Both the position numbers and the translations under genes were made by a program. Below are positions 34,426 to 46,859 of a stretch of 64,000 bases of DNA, one piece after another (positions within the stretch are counted from its first letter, which is position 1; each line of letters opens with the position of its first letter). The DNA comes from Anthonomus grandis grandis. Lineage: Eukaryota; Arthropoda; Insecta; Coleoptera; Curculionidae. The stretch is from assembly GCF_022605725.1 (NCBI RefSeq), contig NC_065548.1, positions 6,791,644-6,855,643 on the forward strand, in the 5' to 3' direction. The notes under the pieces are model-generated. The model worked only from the letters and a program-made list of their open reading frames with translations, ran no database searches and was not told the DNA's origin.

Positions 34426-37400
34426 CAGGGTGTTTCTTAAAGACAGTGATTCCTGGACCCATTTTAAGAAAAAAAAGTTCGTATGAACATATGTCTTACA
34501 CGTCTTAACTTTTGAGATCCAGGATGTTAAAGTTTTCAAAAAAAAATCAGTTTTTTTAATAATAACTTAAACAATATTGTAGAAGTTTTTATGAAATTTA
34601 GTACATGTATTCTATGTATCAAAACGCATTTTTTGATGTACAAAAAAAATATTTTCTCTGCCAGTGGTGTCCCTACAGGTCTTCTATTAAATATTTTTAG
34701 TGAAAAAAATACTACGCCACTGCCTTTTCTTAAAAAAAAATTATTTCTAAAATCCCCAATCACTTTTTGGCAAATTTGATCTCTTGGTTTTTTTTTGTTT
34801 GACAATTGGTTTTCGGTTAAAAAAATAAAAACAATTTCGTCCTACAAACGTCCCTAAAAATCTGGTGTGAAAATGTGTTCGTCGATTGCAAGCAAATCAA
34901 GGGATCAGATTTATTACAAGAAGTATGAAAAGTTAAAAAATTTAAATAATTTAAGGAATACTCATGTTTTTAACGCATTTAAAAAGTAAACGGAAGTAAA
35001 AAAGTGCCGTAACGCGTCTTTATTTAACGCAAATAAAGTCGCGGGGTCGCCTATGCATGGTTCTATACCAACGGATTGTTCTCATCAAGTAGATCACGAA
35101 AATAACGGGTTATAAGGGAATCCGAGCAGAACTAAGAAATCGAGTATTTTTTCGACCTCGTTTTTGAGGCCAAAAATGGGCATCAAAAATGCCATATTTC
35201 GGCTATATGCCGAAACTAAGACAAAACCGTTGGAATTTTTCCGATAGCTCCTATAGAAGCCGAGATATCAGCCTTCAAAGTTTGGGTTTTTTCGTTTTTC
35301 GGGTGTCCCCCCCCGTATCGATTTTTTTCAGAAATTTTTTTTTTCGAATTCGAACTAATTATACCAGCGGATTATTCTCATCAAGTAGATCACGAAAATA
35401 CCGGGTTATAACAGGATTCGATCAGAAATAAGGGAATGAGAGCACTTTGAAAATTCGGAAATTGTCACTTTTTGACCTCGTTTTTGAGGCCAAAAATGGG
35501 CATCAAAAATGCCATATCTCGGCTATCATTAAACCTACGACCTTGCATATGATCTCGTTGAATTCAAAATGCCGAAACTAAGACAAAACCGTTGGAATTT
35601 TCCCGATAGCTCCTATAGAAGCCGAGATATCAGCCTTCAAAATTTAGGTTTTTTCGTTTTTCGGGTATACCCCCCGTATCGATTTTTTTCAGAAATTTTT
35701 TTTTTTTCGAATTCGAACTAACTATACCAGCGGATTGTTCTCATCAAGTAGATCACGAAAATACCGGGTTATAAGGGAATCCGAGCAGAACTAAGAAATC
35801 GAGTATTTTTTCGACCTCGTTTTTGAGGCCAAAAATGGGCATCAAAAATGCCATATCTCGGCTAATATAGAAGCTACGACCTTGCGGATGGTCTCGTTAA
35901 ATTCAAAATGCCAAAACTAAGATAAAACCGTTGGAATTTTCTCGATAGCTCCCATGGAAGCCGAGAAATCGGCCTTCAAAGTTTGGGTTTTTTCATTTTT
36001 CGGGTATACCCCCCCGTTTGGATTTTTTTCAGAAAAAATTATTTTTTTTGAATTTGAACTAACTATACCAGCGGATTGTTCTCATCAAGTAGATCACGAA
36101 AATACTAGGTTATACGGGAATCTGAGCAGAACTAAGAAATGGAGTGTTTTTTCGACCCCGTTTTTGAGGCCAAAAATGGGCATCAAAAATGCCATATCTC
36201 GGCTATCATAAAAGCTACGACCTTGCGAATAGTCTCGTTAAATTGAAAATGCCGAAACTAAGACAAAATTGTTGGAATTTTTCCGATAGCTCCTATAGAA
36301 GCCGAGAAATCGCCCTTCAAAGTTTGGGTTTTTTCATTTTTCGGGTATACCCCCCCCCGTATCGATTTTTTTCAGAAAATTTTTTTTTTCGAATTCGAAC
36401 TAACTATACCAGCGGATTGTTCTCATCGAGTAGATCACGAAAATACCGGGTTATAAGGAAATCCGTGCAGAACTAAGAAATCGAGTATTTTTTCGACCTC
36501 GTTTTTGAGGCCAAAAATGGGCATCAAAAATGCCATATCTCGGCTAATATAGAAGCTACGACCTTGCGGATGGTCTCGTTAAATTCAAAATGCCAAAACT
36601 AAGATAAAACCGTTGGAATTTTCTCGATAGCTCTCATGAAAGCCGAGAAATCGGCCTTCAAAGTTTGGGTTTTTTCATTTTTCGGGTATACCCCCCCCCG
36701 TATCGATTTTTTTCAGAAAATTTTTTTTTTCAAATTCGAACTAACTATACCAGCGGATTGTTCTCATCGAGTAGATCACGAAAATACCGGGTTATAACAG
36801 GATTCGATCAGAAATAAGGGAATGAGAGCACTTTGAAAATTCGGAAATTGTCACTTATTGACCTCGTTTTTGAGGCCAAAAATGGGCATCAAAAATGCCA
36901 TATCTCGACTATCATTAAAGCTACGACCTTGCATATGATCTCGTTAAATTCAAAATGCCGAAACTAAGACAAAACCGTTGGAATTTTCCCTATAGCTCCT
37001 ATAGAAGCCGAGATATCAGCCTTCAAAGTTTGGGTTTTTTCGTTTTTCGGGTATTTTTTTCAGAATTTTTTTTTTTCGAATTCGAACTAACTATACCAGC
37101 AGATTGTTCTCATCAAGTAGATCACGAAAATACCGGGTTATAAGGGAATCCGAGCAGAACTAAGAAATCGAGTATTTTTTCGACCTTCTTTTTGAGGCCA
37201 AAAATGGGCATCAAAAATGCCATATCTCGGCTATCGTAAAAGCTACGACCTTGCGAATGGTCTCGTTGAATTCAGAACGACGAAACTAAGACAAAACCGT
37301 TGGAATTTTTCCGATAGCTCCCACAGAAGCCGAGATATCAGCCTTCAAAGTTTGAGTTTTTTCGTTTTTCGGGTATACCCCCCGTATCGATTTTTTTCAG

Positions 37401-37732
37401 AATTTTTTTTTTTTTCGAATTCGAACTAATTATACCAGCGGATTGTTCTCATCAAGTAGATCACGAAAATACCAGGTTATAAGGAAATCCGAGCAGAACT
37501 ACGAAATCGAGTATTTTTTCGACCTCTTTTTTTTTTACTAAAAATATTTAATTTCAGTATTTTTTTACTGATTTTTTTTTAAACTTTAACACCCTGTATC
37601 TCAAAAGTTAAGACGTTTAGGACAAATGTTCATAAAAACTTTTTTTCTTAAAAAAGTTTTTCCGAAAAATCGATTAAGAAAAATCCGAGAATCACCTCCT
37701 TAAATATTAGCACGTCTTTAAGGAACACCCTG
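34426..37732. mobile_element. Non-autonomous TA-flanked TIR element filled with tandem repeats
   Basis: A 3,307-bp element flanked by TA. The ends are CAGGGTGTTTCTTAAAGAC on the left and its inverted counterpart on the right, with one substitution. The inverted similarity continues in patches for about 150 bp: AGAAAAAAAGTT, ATGAACATWTGTC, CGTCTTAACTTTTGAGAT, TTAAAGTTT. No transposase is encoded. The interior from 35062 to 37530 is a 341-bp satellite-like array. The TA target and CAGGGTG terminus match the mariner-like elements at 38649 and 44545, suggesting mobilisation by a related transposase. Confidence 0.8.
35062..37530 (+). repeat. 341-bp tandem array inside a TIR element
   Basis: TACCAGCGGATTGTTCTCAT begins units at about 35062, 35361, 35724, 36065, 36406, 36747, 37093 and 37432. 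Spacing is 341 bp with small indels mostly in homopolymer T or C runs; the first unit is short. Units share AAAATGGGCATCAAAAATGCC and CGAGATATCAGCCTTCAAAG. Two units (35361 and 36747) share a distinct variant segment containing AATGAGAGCACTTTGAAAAT, 1,386 bp apart, pointing to multi-unit duplication. The short frames inside are periodic by-products. Confidence 0.92.
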
Positions 37733-37734
37733 TA

Positions 37735-38648
37735 GATGGACCTGCTTAAAATCTAAAAATATATGCGTTCCTATGTTATTTCATATGAAACACCTTATAT
37801 ATTTTTAAACACTTTGGACATGTCTACGACGTTTGATGGGTCAGATGGTAGTTTGAATAAGTAGTTACCGAGATACAAGAAGTTGAACCTTATCCTAAAA
37901 GTTGCTAATAATTTCGTTATTTTCTATAGGACAATCCAATTTTATTTTCGAACTCTATGCATAATTTTAAAAAGTATGATGGGTCACATGATATAGTTTG
38001 GTGCACTATTTACTAAGGTATAAGCAAGGCGTTTGACAAGATTTTTCATACAAACAAACTGACAAAATTCGAAAATATTATCCTGATGTTACAGATTTAA
38101 GCTAATATATGATGTTATACGTACTTATGCAGTAACTTAGCAACATATTAAATATGAAATGTTGTAAAACGACACACAACCTCAAGTCAATCCTAGTAAC
38201 TTACACTATTTTTATTATTATATTTGGATAACTGCAAACTCTTTGCAAAAAGTCTAAATTAGAATGAGTGAAAGTTGGCAGCCTTAATCATCCTTACTAA
38301 GGAAGAATTCTGATAATAGTTAGTTTTTTATCAAGGAATATAGAACAACTGACGGTTTTTATGTTGGCAAACAGGTGCACTAAAGCAAACCTTACTGAGT
38401 AGATCTGGATAATTAGAGAGATTGAATACAAAGTTAAAATACTCCAATTTTAAGATTTTAAAAAGTGAACGAGCATCAGAGTAATTCTCAATTAGAAAGT
38501 GAATCATGTAACAAATTTTAAAAGATTTTTTAAGCCGACTTGTGGTTGGTGTAACTTTTCCTGTATCTAGGGCCAGAGGCGTCAATATTGGGTCAACTGT
38601 TTAAAATAAAAGACGTTTATAAAAAATACGTATTTTAGGTTCTTTATA
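37735..38648. other. Spacer between two TIR elements with a retroelement relic
   Basis: AT-rich DNA without repeats. The only recognisable content is the reverse-transcriptase tail fragment listed separately at 38331-38585. Confidence 0.4.
38331..38585 (-). pseudogene. Fragment of a non-LTR reverse transcriptase C-terminus
   Basis: The 84-codon open frame contains NYPDLLSKVCFSAP followed by NRQLFYIP. This matches the -PELLS-.-F-VP---LFYIP pattern at the end of many insect Jockey/CR1-like ORF2 proteins. Nothing else of the element is evident on either side, so it is an old fragment. Confidence 0.45.
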
Positions 38649-40867
38649 CAGGGTGGTTTATCAAAAACAGTCCAGCAAGGTTTGGGGCCTTTTTTCAAAA
38701 AACAACAAGTCAACCCCTTGGCGGGGGTTGCAAGCATCTTAAAATCTTAAATAAGAGTGAGGGTCAAGATTATTTTAAAGGTCTTTTTATTCTAGTTAGA
38801 ACTGCCAAATTTGAAATTGTTAACTTGAGTTTTCGCAGTATGACAGCTTGTCGAGGATTTTGAAACAATACCATTGCTTAATACTTTTAGCGCTAGTTTT
38901 CGGAGGTTCTTGATTTACCAAACAAAAACGCTCGCACCCGTCGATTTTTGATTTTAGAAAAACGATTTTTTGTTTAAATTTTTACCCCAGAACTTCAACT
39001 TATTTTTTAAATGGCAAGGGGTCTGTGGTAATACATCTTTTGAAAGGGCATTCAATTTCATTTACAATAGCGCTCTGTTTTTTAAATTTGAGCTGCGGAT
39101 TCCAGAGAAACCTAATTTAATTTTATTGATTAGTACTTACGCATTATTTTATTAAATGTTGAAAATGTCTTCCGTTTACCTCCATACAATAGTACAGTAA
39201 CTGTTCCAAGTGTTCCCGGACATTTTAAAGAATACCGGCTGTTATTTGTGAATGATGCTGCTCCGTTACTCGATTCAGGTTGGGTGGCATACATTTTCGA
39301 TTTAAGATGTCCCCACAAAAAGAAATTAAGAGGAGATAAATCGGGTGATCTCGCGGGCCATTCGATAGCACTCCTTCTCCCAAGCCATCTATCAGGAGAC
39401 GTTTCATCCAGAAACTGCCGTACTGGTAATGCATAATGGGGAGGAGCCCCGTCTTGCTGAAATATCGCATTTTCTTTATGGTAGTTCATTTTCCATAATT
39501 TCAATCAATGCTGGGTTAACGGCATTCGCCAAAAGGTCTAAGTACGTATCTCCATTTAAATTTCCCGGTAAGAAAAATGGTCCAATTATGTGATCACCAA
39601 AAATACCAACCCAAACGTTTAATTTTTGAGGGTGTTGAGTATGAACTTCATGGTAGATTCTTGGATTCGTGTCGGGCCAGTACCGACAATTATGAAAATT
39701 AACAGTACCATTGAGAAAAACTGAACATTCGTCTGAGAAGCAAACATTTAAAAGATAGTTAAGATTATTTGAAATTAGTTCCGACATTATTTCACTAAAA
39801 AGCAAACGGCGGTCGTTATCATATTCATTTAATTCTTGAAGAAGTTGAATTTTATATGGGTCAATTTAGTATGTTTTAGAATTATTCTCTGTACAGTGGT
39901 TCACGAGACTCTCGGTACATAAAGTTTCCTGGTACTTTATGTAGGGTTCATACTAACTTCACCGAGAACCCCGACTTCTACTGCCTCATTTCTCCCTGGA
40001 TTTTCAATATTCCGTTTTTTATTTGCCCCCGAACCAGTTTCCCGAAATTTTGCCACTAACTCTAGGATGTAACCATGATGTACGTGTTTATCTGCATGTC
40101 TCTCATTAAACAAAGTTTGCGTTTGTAAAATATAATTCAATAATTTCAACTCTCTCTGCAATAGAATAAACCATTTTTATGAAATCGAAAGAAAAGCACA
40201 AAAATAACTAATTCGCATCAACTTTTCAATAACTAATTCAGCAACAACAAAGTCGGATTGTTGACCGATTTTTGATAGTTTAAAAACATTTTTTTATTTA
40301 CACATCTAAAATATCCAGTAAAATGTTTAGAATTCCATTGCTTGGCGATGCGTAGCTCAAATTTAAAAAACAAAGGGCTATTGTAAAGAAAATTGAATGC
40401 CCTTTCAAAAGATATATCACAATACCTTCCTATTGAAAAAATAAGGGTGAATGTCGCCCCCGCTAAGGGGTTAAAAATTTAAACAAAAAATCGTTTTTCT
40501 AAAATCAAAAGTCGACGGGGGCGAGCGATTATTAGAAAATTAATTTTTACGATATATGTATATAAAAAAAATGAAAAGTAAAAAAAAGAAATGGGTACAT
40601 GAAATTTCTCGTGAACGATTAAGCTACGGAGAATTTTATCATTTGTTTTCCGAATTAACCCTATATCCTGACAAATATCGAGAATAATTCCGAATGTCTT
40701 TGGAAACATTCATACTTATTGAAAATAGTATAACATCATTAGTGGAAAAAGTGACAACAAACTGGAGGGTTCCAGAATCGACCAAAAATCGACGGGTTCG
40801 AGCATTTTTTTATTTGTTTTTAAAAGGGCTCCAAACCTTGCTGGACTGTTTTCTATGGGCCACCCTG
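38649..40867 (-). mobile_element. Mariner-like element, DD41D type, with long inverted repeats
   Basis: A 2,219-bp element flanked by TA. The first ~45 bp of each end are near-perfect inverted repeats, starting CAGGGTGG and containing AACAGTCCAGCAAGGTTTGG. Inverted similarity goes on for several hundred bases with indels. One example is TTTTGATTTTAGAAAAACGA at about 38947, matched by its inverse at about 40490. The transposase gene between them is broken. Confidence 0.88.
39144..40174 (-). pseudogene. Degenerate DD41D-type mariner-like transposase
   Basis: The start MVYSIAERVEIIELYF lies at 40174, the end QHLIK at 39146. In order: an N-terminal helix-turn-helix region (ILELVAKFRETGS), then FSDECSVFLNG (first Asp), LNVWVGIFGDHIIGP, QQDGAPPHYALPVRQFL (second Asp) and RSPDLSPLNFFLWG. 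The spacing from the second Asp to the Asn of PLNFF is 41 residues, the place of the third Asp in DD41D transposases, so that catalytic residue is lost. Frame breaks occur near 40125, 39850 and 39480 and in the C-terminal 60 codons. It is non-functional. Confidence 0.85.
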
Positions 40868-41639
40868 TATATTTATCCTTAAACCGCAAAAATCTGTCTC
40901 ACCTAACTCAGTGATGATCAATCAACTCTTGACTAATTCAATTTGAGCCTGTTGTATGGTATTCAAATGACCACCCCTCATAATATTCACATTATTCTAT
41001 TTATGATATGCGATTATTAGCACACAAAGAAACATACAAGTGTGTTTATTACAAACACGAAAGGTACTCACTTACATTCCACTCAATTAGGCTCAATTGT
41101 TATTTTAATTGGTATGGTTTGTTTATGGACCTAACTGTACATTTGTTTTTATTTACAGGGTGTTTTATTTAAACTCCTTAACGCCCACAGAAGAAATGAA
41201 TGATTAATTCCACTTCAGTGGTAAAACCACAATAACAATTTATTATAACGATAAAAAGGCACTTAAGCAAGTCCGCATTCGGCCTTATCCGCTCTTCATC
41301 TCCGGTTCAATTATGATTTTTAATAAACAAACGATCGAGTGTTCCCCTCCTAATAAAAAATCGTTTGTTTCACTGATTTTCCATCGTGCCCATAATGGAA
41401 TACAAATAACGTTTCTGTCTGCCGGTTTGCACCCAGCTGGATTCGAACCATATTTGGTGCAGAACGGGGGAATAAGAAAAAAAAATCGTCTCGACCGTTT
41501 TAATGCATTTTAAATTAGATTTATAAAATCGTGATGATGTAACGTTGAGATTTTCAGATTTGAGTCGCGGACCGCCGATTTAAAATTGTCCAAGTAGGGC
41601 AGGTTGTTCGGACCCGATGGACAGTCCAGTGGAAATAAT
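40868..41639. other. Unassigned sequence with a tRNA-like B box
   Basis: At about 41157 a CAGGGTGTTTTATTTAAA motif resembles the ends of the local TIR elements, but no partner was found. On the minus strand GGTTCGAATCC (about 41440-41450) matches a pol III B box. No A box at the usual distance and no tRNA fold were seen, so a decayed SINE is possible but unproven. Confidence 0.25.
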
Positions 41640-41879
41640 TGGATTTATTTATGGCGTTTTTGGTAATGGGACCTTGTGTATGGCAAAGAAATTTAATTTT
41701 TAGGTATTTTTTGGTCTTTGTTGTATCATTAGGAAGTGATTTGAGTGCCAAAAGAAGAACCTTTTTATTTTTTTTCCATATGTCATCTGTAAATTACAGA
41801 CTGGATCTATTGGAAATTGTATTTTTTTTGGCAATGTTAAAGGAAACTGTATTTGTTGGCCCCCATAATATGTTCGAAG

Positions 41880-42030
41880 TATTCCAGTTCGTTCCACTAT
41901 GTCGGAGGTTGTATGTAGAAGCAGCAAGACATCAGAATTCCGTACTCTATCAGTCCAGGAAATCTTGAATATATAACAATTAACCCACATTTCAAAGGCC
42001 CAATCAATCTTTTTGCAATACCGATCCAAC
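41880..42030 (-). pseudogene. Relic of a non-LTR reverse transcriptase tail
   Basis: The minus-strand frame reads KKIDWAFEMWVNCYIFKISW followed by TDRV. This is the -AFEMW-YR-ILKISWTDRV- signature found near the C-terminus of RTE-like ORFs in insects. It is part of a 121-codon frame, but the rest is not recognisable. It is a short remnant. Confidence 0.55.
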
Positions 42031-42459
42031 AGTATCCATAAAGTAAGATAAGAAATATGTAGCATTTTGTAGCATATGTAGCTACGCTAGTTTTTTATGT
42101 CGGATCTATATTTCCTGTCCAATATCCCATAGTGATCAATTCTTTCTATTATTTCTAAACCAGTTGTATGTATTGACTACGAATTTGAGGTGAACGTTTT
42201 AACTTTTCTTGCCGAATGTGACAATTTTATTTGTATTGCAAATTTTAATATTGATACTTCTCAGCCATTTTGCAGTCTTATAGCTTAAAACAAATGGTTG
42301 ATAAAGTCTAGCAAGTAACATACTTCTACACTTGACTAGACTGCAAAAGTAGATGCATTCGCAAACTTTTTTTATATATTCACGCACCCAAAAAATCTGC
42401 ACCCATTAGTAAAAAAATAAGTAAAGGTTTAACTAAATGTAAAAAAGTAAATCTGTTTA

Positions 42460-44050
42460 AGACTGGGAAGCTTATGAACAGCTAAGAAATTATGTTACTG
42501 CATCAACTAGGAAAGAATAGAAGGGGTATCTTGAAGGTCAAATTCGATTGAATGGGTTTAGAGAAAACTGAAAGCTTATGAGAGATCTAAACGTTTATGT
42601 AATAATATTATTCTTAATGGTTTTTGATCTGCAGAGGATATGTAAGCATTTCTCAAGTTGCTCCAGACTCAGACTTGTTAAATTTTTGCTCCAATAAGAG
42701 CGTCACTACATTTAATTTTAGATTTGCTTTTCTAGTAATAAAATCCAAGTCTATTGGATATGACGATATTGGAATTGACATGCTTGCATGTGTCATTCTC
42801 CGGTAATAACACACCTGGTAAATTGTTCTATAGAAACATCATGTTTCCCTGCAAAAAAATGCTCCCATGTGACCCTTTGCCGAAGATAAATAACCGACTT
42901 GAGCTAAAAGACTTACGATCAGTTTGTTGAGTATTTTAGAACGAATCCTCAATAATCAAACAAGAGATAATTTATTGCCGACAATACAGTCCGGATTTTG
43001 ACCAGGATATAGTAGTTCAATGGCAGGTTGATATATTTTATTCCATAGAAAATGGCGAATTGACTAGTATTTCAATTCTCCTTGACTACTCAAAAGCATT
43101 TTTTGATAAAGTAAATCACACGCTTCTTATAGTAATTTTAAGATATTTGGTCATAAAAAGTTTAAGTTAATGGCAAATTTTCGGATTCTAAGCAACTCTC
43201 TTTTGAGTTCTTCCAGGAACCAATTTTGAGGACTTTAATTTTCACACTGTACACATTTCCGATCGCAAAACATATACAATTTTCCCAAATATACTTGTAT
43301 TTAGATGATATGCTGCTTTACAAGTCTTCAAAGCTAGACTACCTGTAGGTTAACTAAACCAAGATCTAGATACTCTTCTCTCAGTATCTCAGAAGCATTG
43401 CTTAGATCTCAATCCTTCTAAGTCCCAGGTGTTGCAATTAATACAACTCGGTTATAAAATTTGAATTTGGTTGACATTTATTTATCTTTAAATAATGATA
43501 GACTTGCTATTACGGATTCGACAAATAACTTGGATAATTATTTAAAACTTAAAGAAGTTATTCGTCCAGTTCTTTGCCTGTACCGCTCCTCTAATTTTCT
43601 CTATCCCCAGGTTTTTGACTCGATGTCTGATGCCATCTTTCGAGAGCTACATAGATCACTAATATTTTTGATTTCTCTCCACATTTATTTGTGACGAAAA
43701 TGGCTCTACGATTCTCAATTAAGCATCTTGACTATTAGCCAGCTTCCGAACTATTCAATGGAGAATAACAGTCCTTTCTTCAATAATTTTTTCCCAGTCT
43801 ATTGAAGCTTCCTCCATTGATTGCATGGACCAAGTTCCGACTAAGACCCACTTCACGTCAGTGCATGATGTATGTTTCTTTAGCTCTGCTGCATAAAAAA
43901 CTGCTATTATGTGGGTACAAACTTCTCCAAGACTTGCTATGCATATACGTAGGGCTGTACATATATAAATTTACTTTGATGGTTTTTTTAAATTAAGCAG
44001 ATTTTTAATTTGGGTTCCTGAGCTTTCAGGGAATGCTGGACCTAAAACAA
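42460..44050 (+). pseudogene. Heavily eroded non-LTR reverse transcriptase
   Basis: Remnants appear in domain order across shifting frames: YEQLRNYVTAST (linker after the endonuclease), KSIGYDDIGIDMLA (start of RT), ELKDLRSV, LPTIQSGF, ISILLDYSKAF followed by DKVNHTLLIVILRYL (RT palm), YLDDMLLYKSS in place of YADD, and LDLNPSKSQVLQL. Near 44010 IWVPELSGNAGP resembles the end of an RNase H domain, which may belong to this or another element. Many stops and frameshifts place it among the oldest insertions here. Confidence 0.65.
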
Positions 44051-44544
44051 ATGAAATTAATTGTTAAGCCTATAGGCAAAAAGAAACTAAGCAATTACGT
44101 TAATTATATATTTAATTAACATTTAAACTAATGACTTTTATTATAAGTTACTAGCACTCTAAACACCATAGTCAAAAGCCTCTTCAGTCCATGCATATAA
44201 GCATCTTCAAGACAACTTTTAAGTCAGTCAAATAGTCACTCTCTAAGACTATTTTAACACGGAAGATAGCAGTCTTAGAGGTAAAAACAAACTGATTTAT
44301 GTTTGAAAATGTTTTTGAACACTTTAATAGGACTTTAAATTAAACAATAAACGCAAAAACATATAAGCTCGACTCCGAAAAATATACTGAAACATGGAGA
44401 CTGAATAGAAGGAGGTACACTTCTGACCAGCAGCGCCGATGTGGCAGCTTTCTGAAACTATTTTTCGTTCATTTTGGGTCCACACGATTAGCATACAGAT
44501 CAGTCTCCTTACCTCTAGTCCAACACCACCGAAATAAAGATATA

Positions 44545-44990
44545 CAGGGTGACTCAAAAGTAAGCAGCATCCTTTCAGGGGCGTAATCCTTGTATGAAAA
44601 TAAGGCAAAAAGTTCATATTAATATGGGTTCGAAATTGCTTCCTAAGGGAGCTACGCCCCTTTGAATAGGACCCCTTGAAGACATTTTTTTCTCTATAAC
44701 TTTAAAACCGTTTAGAATTAAATTTTGAAAATTGGTGTACTGCCTAAACATTTCGTTGTGAATAAGATTCTAAATTCAAATTTTTTAAATTTCATTCAGG
44801 TGCGTCACATGCGGGGGTTGGTAAGGCTAAAACATCCCTTTTTCTTTTACTCTTTAGGTTATTGTGATTTTGTTTGAAAATTATAAAATTTTAGAGTCTT
44901 ATACGTAAAAAAGGTACTCTTAGTTCAATTCGATAGAGCGTACCATTTACGAGAAAATCGACTTTGAACATTTTCTGATTGCGTATGTTT
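44545..44990 (+). repeat. Long terminal inverted repeat, left
   Basis: Matches the reverse complement of 46395-46831 almost throughout. It ends with GATTGCGTATGTTTA. Confidence 0.88.
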
Positions 44991-45215
44991 AATACATAAT
45001 AAAATTACTGGATACGCATTTAAAAAGAAATTGGCGGATGTTTTTTGGTTTTTGGCATTTAAATGACTGATAAATGTCATTGTAAAATACAATTTACTTT
45101 GTCAAAGTAAAATTAGTTTCATAGAGTGTTTTACAAATTACTATTTATTATTAATAAAAAGGGCATTGCCTTTGTTGAGTTTGGTACTTTGTGATTCTAA
45201 GTTTAAAAAGCAAAC

Positions 45216-46326
45216 ATGGATTTTACGTATCAAGAACAAGCTGATATTCACATTATGTTTGGAAGAGCATTTGGTAATTGTGTTGAAGCAAGACGATTGT
45301 ATCATGAGGCATTTCCTAATCGACGAGTGCCACACCGTACGGTTTTCGCAAGAGTAGATCGTAATTTAAGGGAAACAGGTAAATTCAAAAATGTGAGTAA
45401 TATCGCATAATATCTACTTAAATTTTGCTTAAGGAACATTTCAAAGACAGGAAGTTGTTGGGCGACCAAGAAATGCCAGAACCCTAGCATTAGAAGAACG
45501 CGTGCTAGATCGTATTGAAGAAGATCCATCTTTGAGCACTCGCATCATCGCAAATCAAGAAGGGTCCTCTCAGTCAACCGTATGGAGAATTTTGCACGAT
45601 ATGTTACTCTACCCTTATCATATTCAACGGGTTCAGGCTTTGGAAGAGCGAGATTTCCTTCCTCGTGTACACTCCTTTAATTGGCTAGAAGAAAACCGCG
45701 TTGCTTTTGAAATTTTATTTACTGACGAGGCCGGCTTCACACGAAACGGAATTTTCAATTTCCACAACAACCACCTATGGACGGATGAGAATCCCCATGC
45801 TACGGTACAGAAGGCACATCAGCAGCAGTTTAGTTTAAATGTGTGGACGGGAATAATCGATGGGCATTTAAAAGGACCTGTATTTATGCCGCAACGGCTT
45901 AATGGACAAATTTACACAATATTTTTACAGAATGAATTACCACAAATATTAGAAAATCTACCACTTCAATTACGAGCACAAATGTGGTTTATGCACGATG
46001 GTGCTCCCCCACATTTTAGCATTCTCGCTAGAGAACATTTAAATCATGCCTATCAAAACCGCTGGATAGACCGTGGAGGTCCAGTGGCATGGCCACCACG
46101 GTCTCCTGACCTAAACCCCCTTGATTTTTATTTATGGGGATACCTAAAACAACTAGTTTATTCCCGCCCTATACCCAATATTGATGTTCTCAGGCAAAGG
46201 ATAAAGGAAGGATTTCAGACAATTAAAAACAATCCAAGAATTCTACCACGTGTGCACCATAATCTAATAAAAAGATTAAGAGCTTGCCGTGACGCGAATG
46301 GTAATAATTTTGAACACTTTCTATAA
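45216..46326 (+). CDS. DD41D-type mariner-like transposase with one 55-nt intron
   Basis: Two exons, 45216-45378 and 45434-46326, joined at a phase-1 intron (GTAAAT...TTAAG, 45379-45433), give 351 residues without a stop. Exon 1 encodes an N-terminal helix-turn-helix of the DUF4817 kind (EARRLYHEAFPNRRVPHRTV). The junction restores RETG-TFQRQEVVGRPR, the usual linker. The catalytic core follows with FTDEAGFTRNG (first Asp), LNVWTGIIDGHLKGP, MHDGAPPHFS (second Asp) and RSPDLNPLDFYLWGYL (third Asp, 41 residues later). The end is NNFEHFL. Unspliced reading hits a stop soon after exon 1. The copy may be functional. Confidence 0.88.
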
Positions 46327-46394
46327 ATTGTTAATTAAAATGTGAGTAAAAAGTGTCTTTTTTGTCGATCGTAATGCGAATTAATTTTCATCAA

Positions 46395-46831
46395 TAAACA
46401 TACGCAATCAGAACATTTTCAAAGTCGCTTTTCTCGTAAATAGTACGCTCTATCGAATTGAACTAAGAGTACCTTTTTTACGTATAAGACTCTAAAATTT
46501 TATAATTTTCAAACAAAATCACAATAACCTAAGGAGTAAAAGAAAAAGAGATGTTTTTACCCTTACCAACCCCCGCATGTGACGCACCTGAATAAAATTT
46601 AAAAAATTTGAATTTAGAATCTCATTCACAACGAAATGTTTTTGCAGTACACCAATTTTCAAAATTTAATTCTAAAGGGTTTTAAAGTTATAAAGAAAAA
46701 ATTGTCTTCAAGGGGTCCTATTCAAAGGGGCAGGAAGCAATTTCGGACCCATATTAATACGAACTTTTTGCCTTATTTTCATACAAGGATTACGCCCCTG
46801 AAAGGATGCCGCTTACTTTTGAATCACCCTG
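46395..46831 (-). repeat. Long terminal inverted repeat, right
   Basis: Partner of the left repeat. It begins close behind the transposase stop codon, so the 3' UTR is mostly inverted repeat. Confidence 0.88.
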
Positions 46832-46859
46832 TAGATCTTTATTTCGATGGTGTTGTCTA

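Larger units (their letters stand above)
44545..46831 (+). mobile_element. Complete DD41D-type mariner-like element with ~440-bp inverted repeats
   Basis: A 2,287-bp element with TA on both sides (44543-44544 and 46832-46833). The inverted repeats extend from 44545 to about 44990 and from about 46395 to 46831, with a few percent mismatches. They begin CAGGGTGAYTCAAAAGTAAG and include GGTGCGTCACATGCGGGGGT. The transposase gene fills the space between and looks intact. Sequence outside the TA is also inverted for about 25-30 bp (see findings). Confidence 0.92.

Noticed and set aside
35189..37429. Several similar 60-95-codon frames containing LRQNRWNFSDSSYRSRDISL
   Set aside because: They are the same frame recurring with the 341-bp repeat. 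Homopolymer length changes break it at different points and there is no start or domain.
41430..41460. tRNA gene on the minus strand (GGTTCGAATCC)
   Set aside because: Only the B-box is present. No acceptor, D or anticodon stems could be drawn at the right spacing.
45166..45529. Overlapping frames on both strands around the transposase exon 1
   Set aside because: These are shadows of the spliced DD41D transposase frame, which has recognisable motifs.
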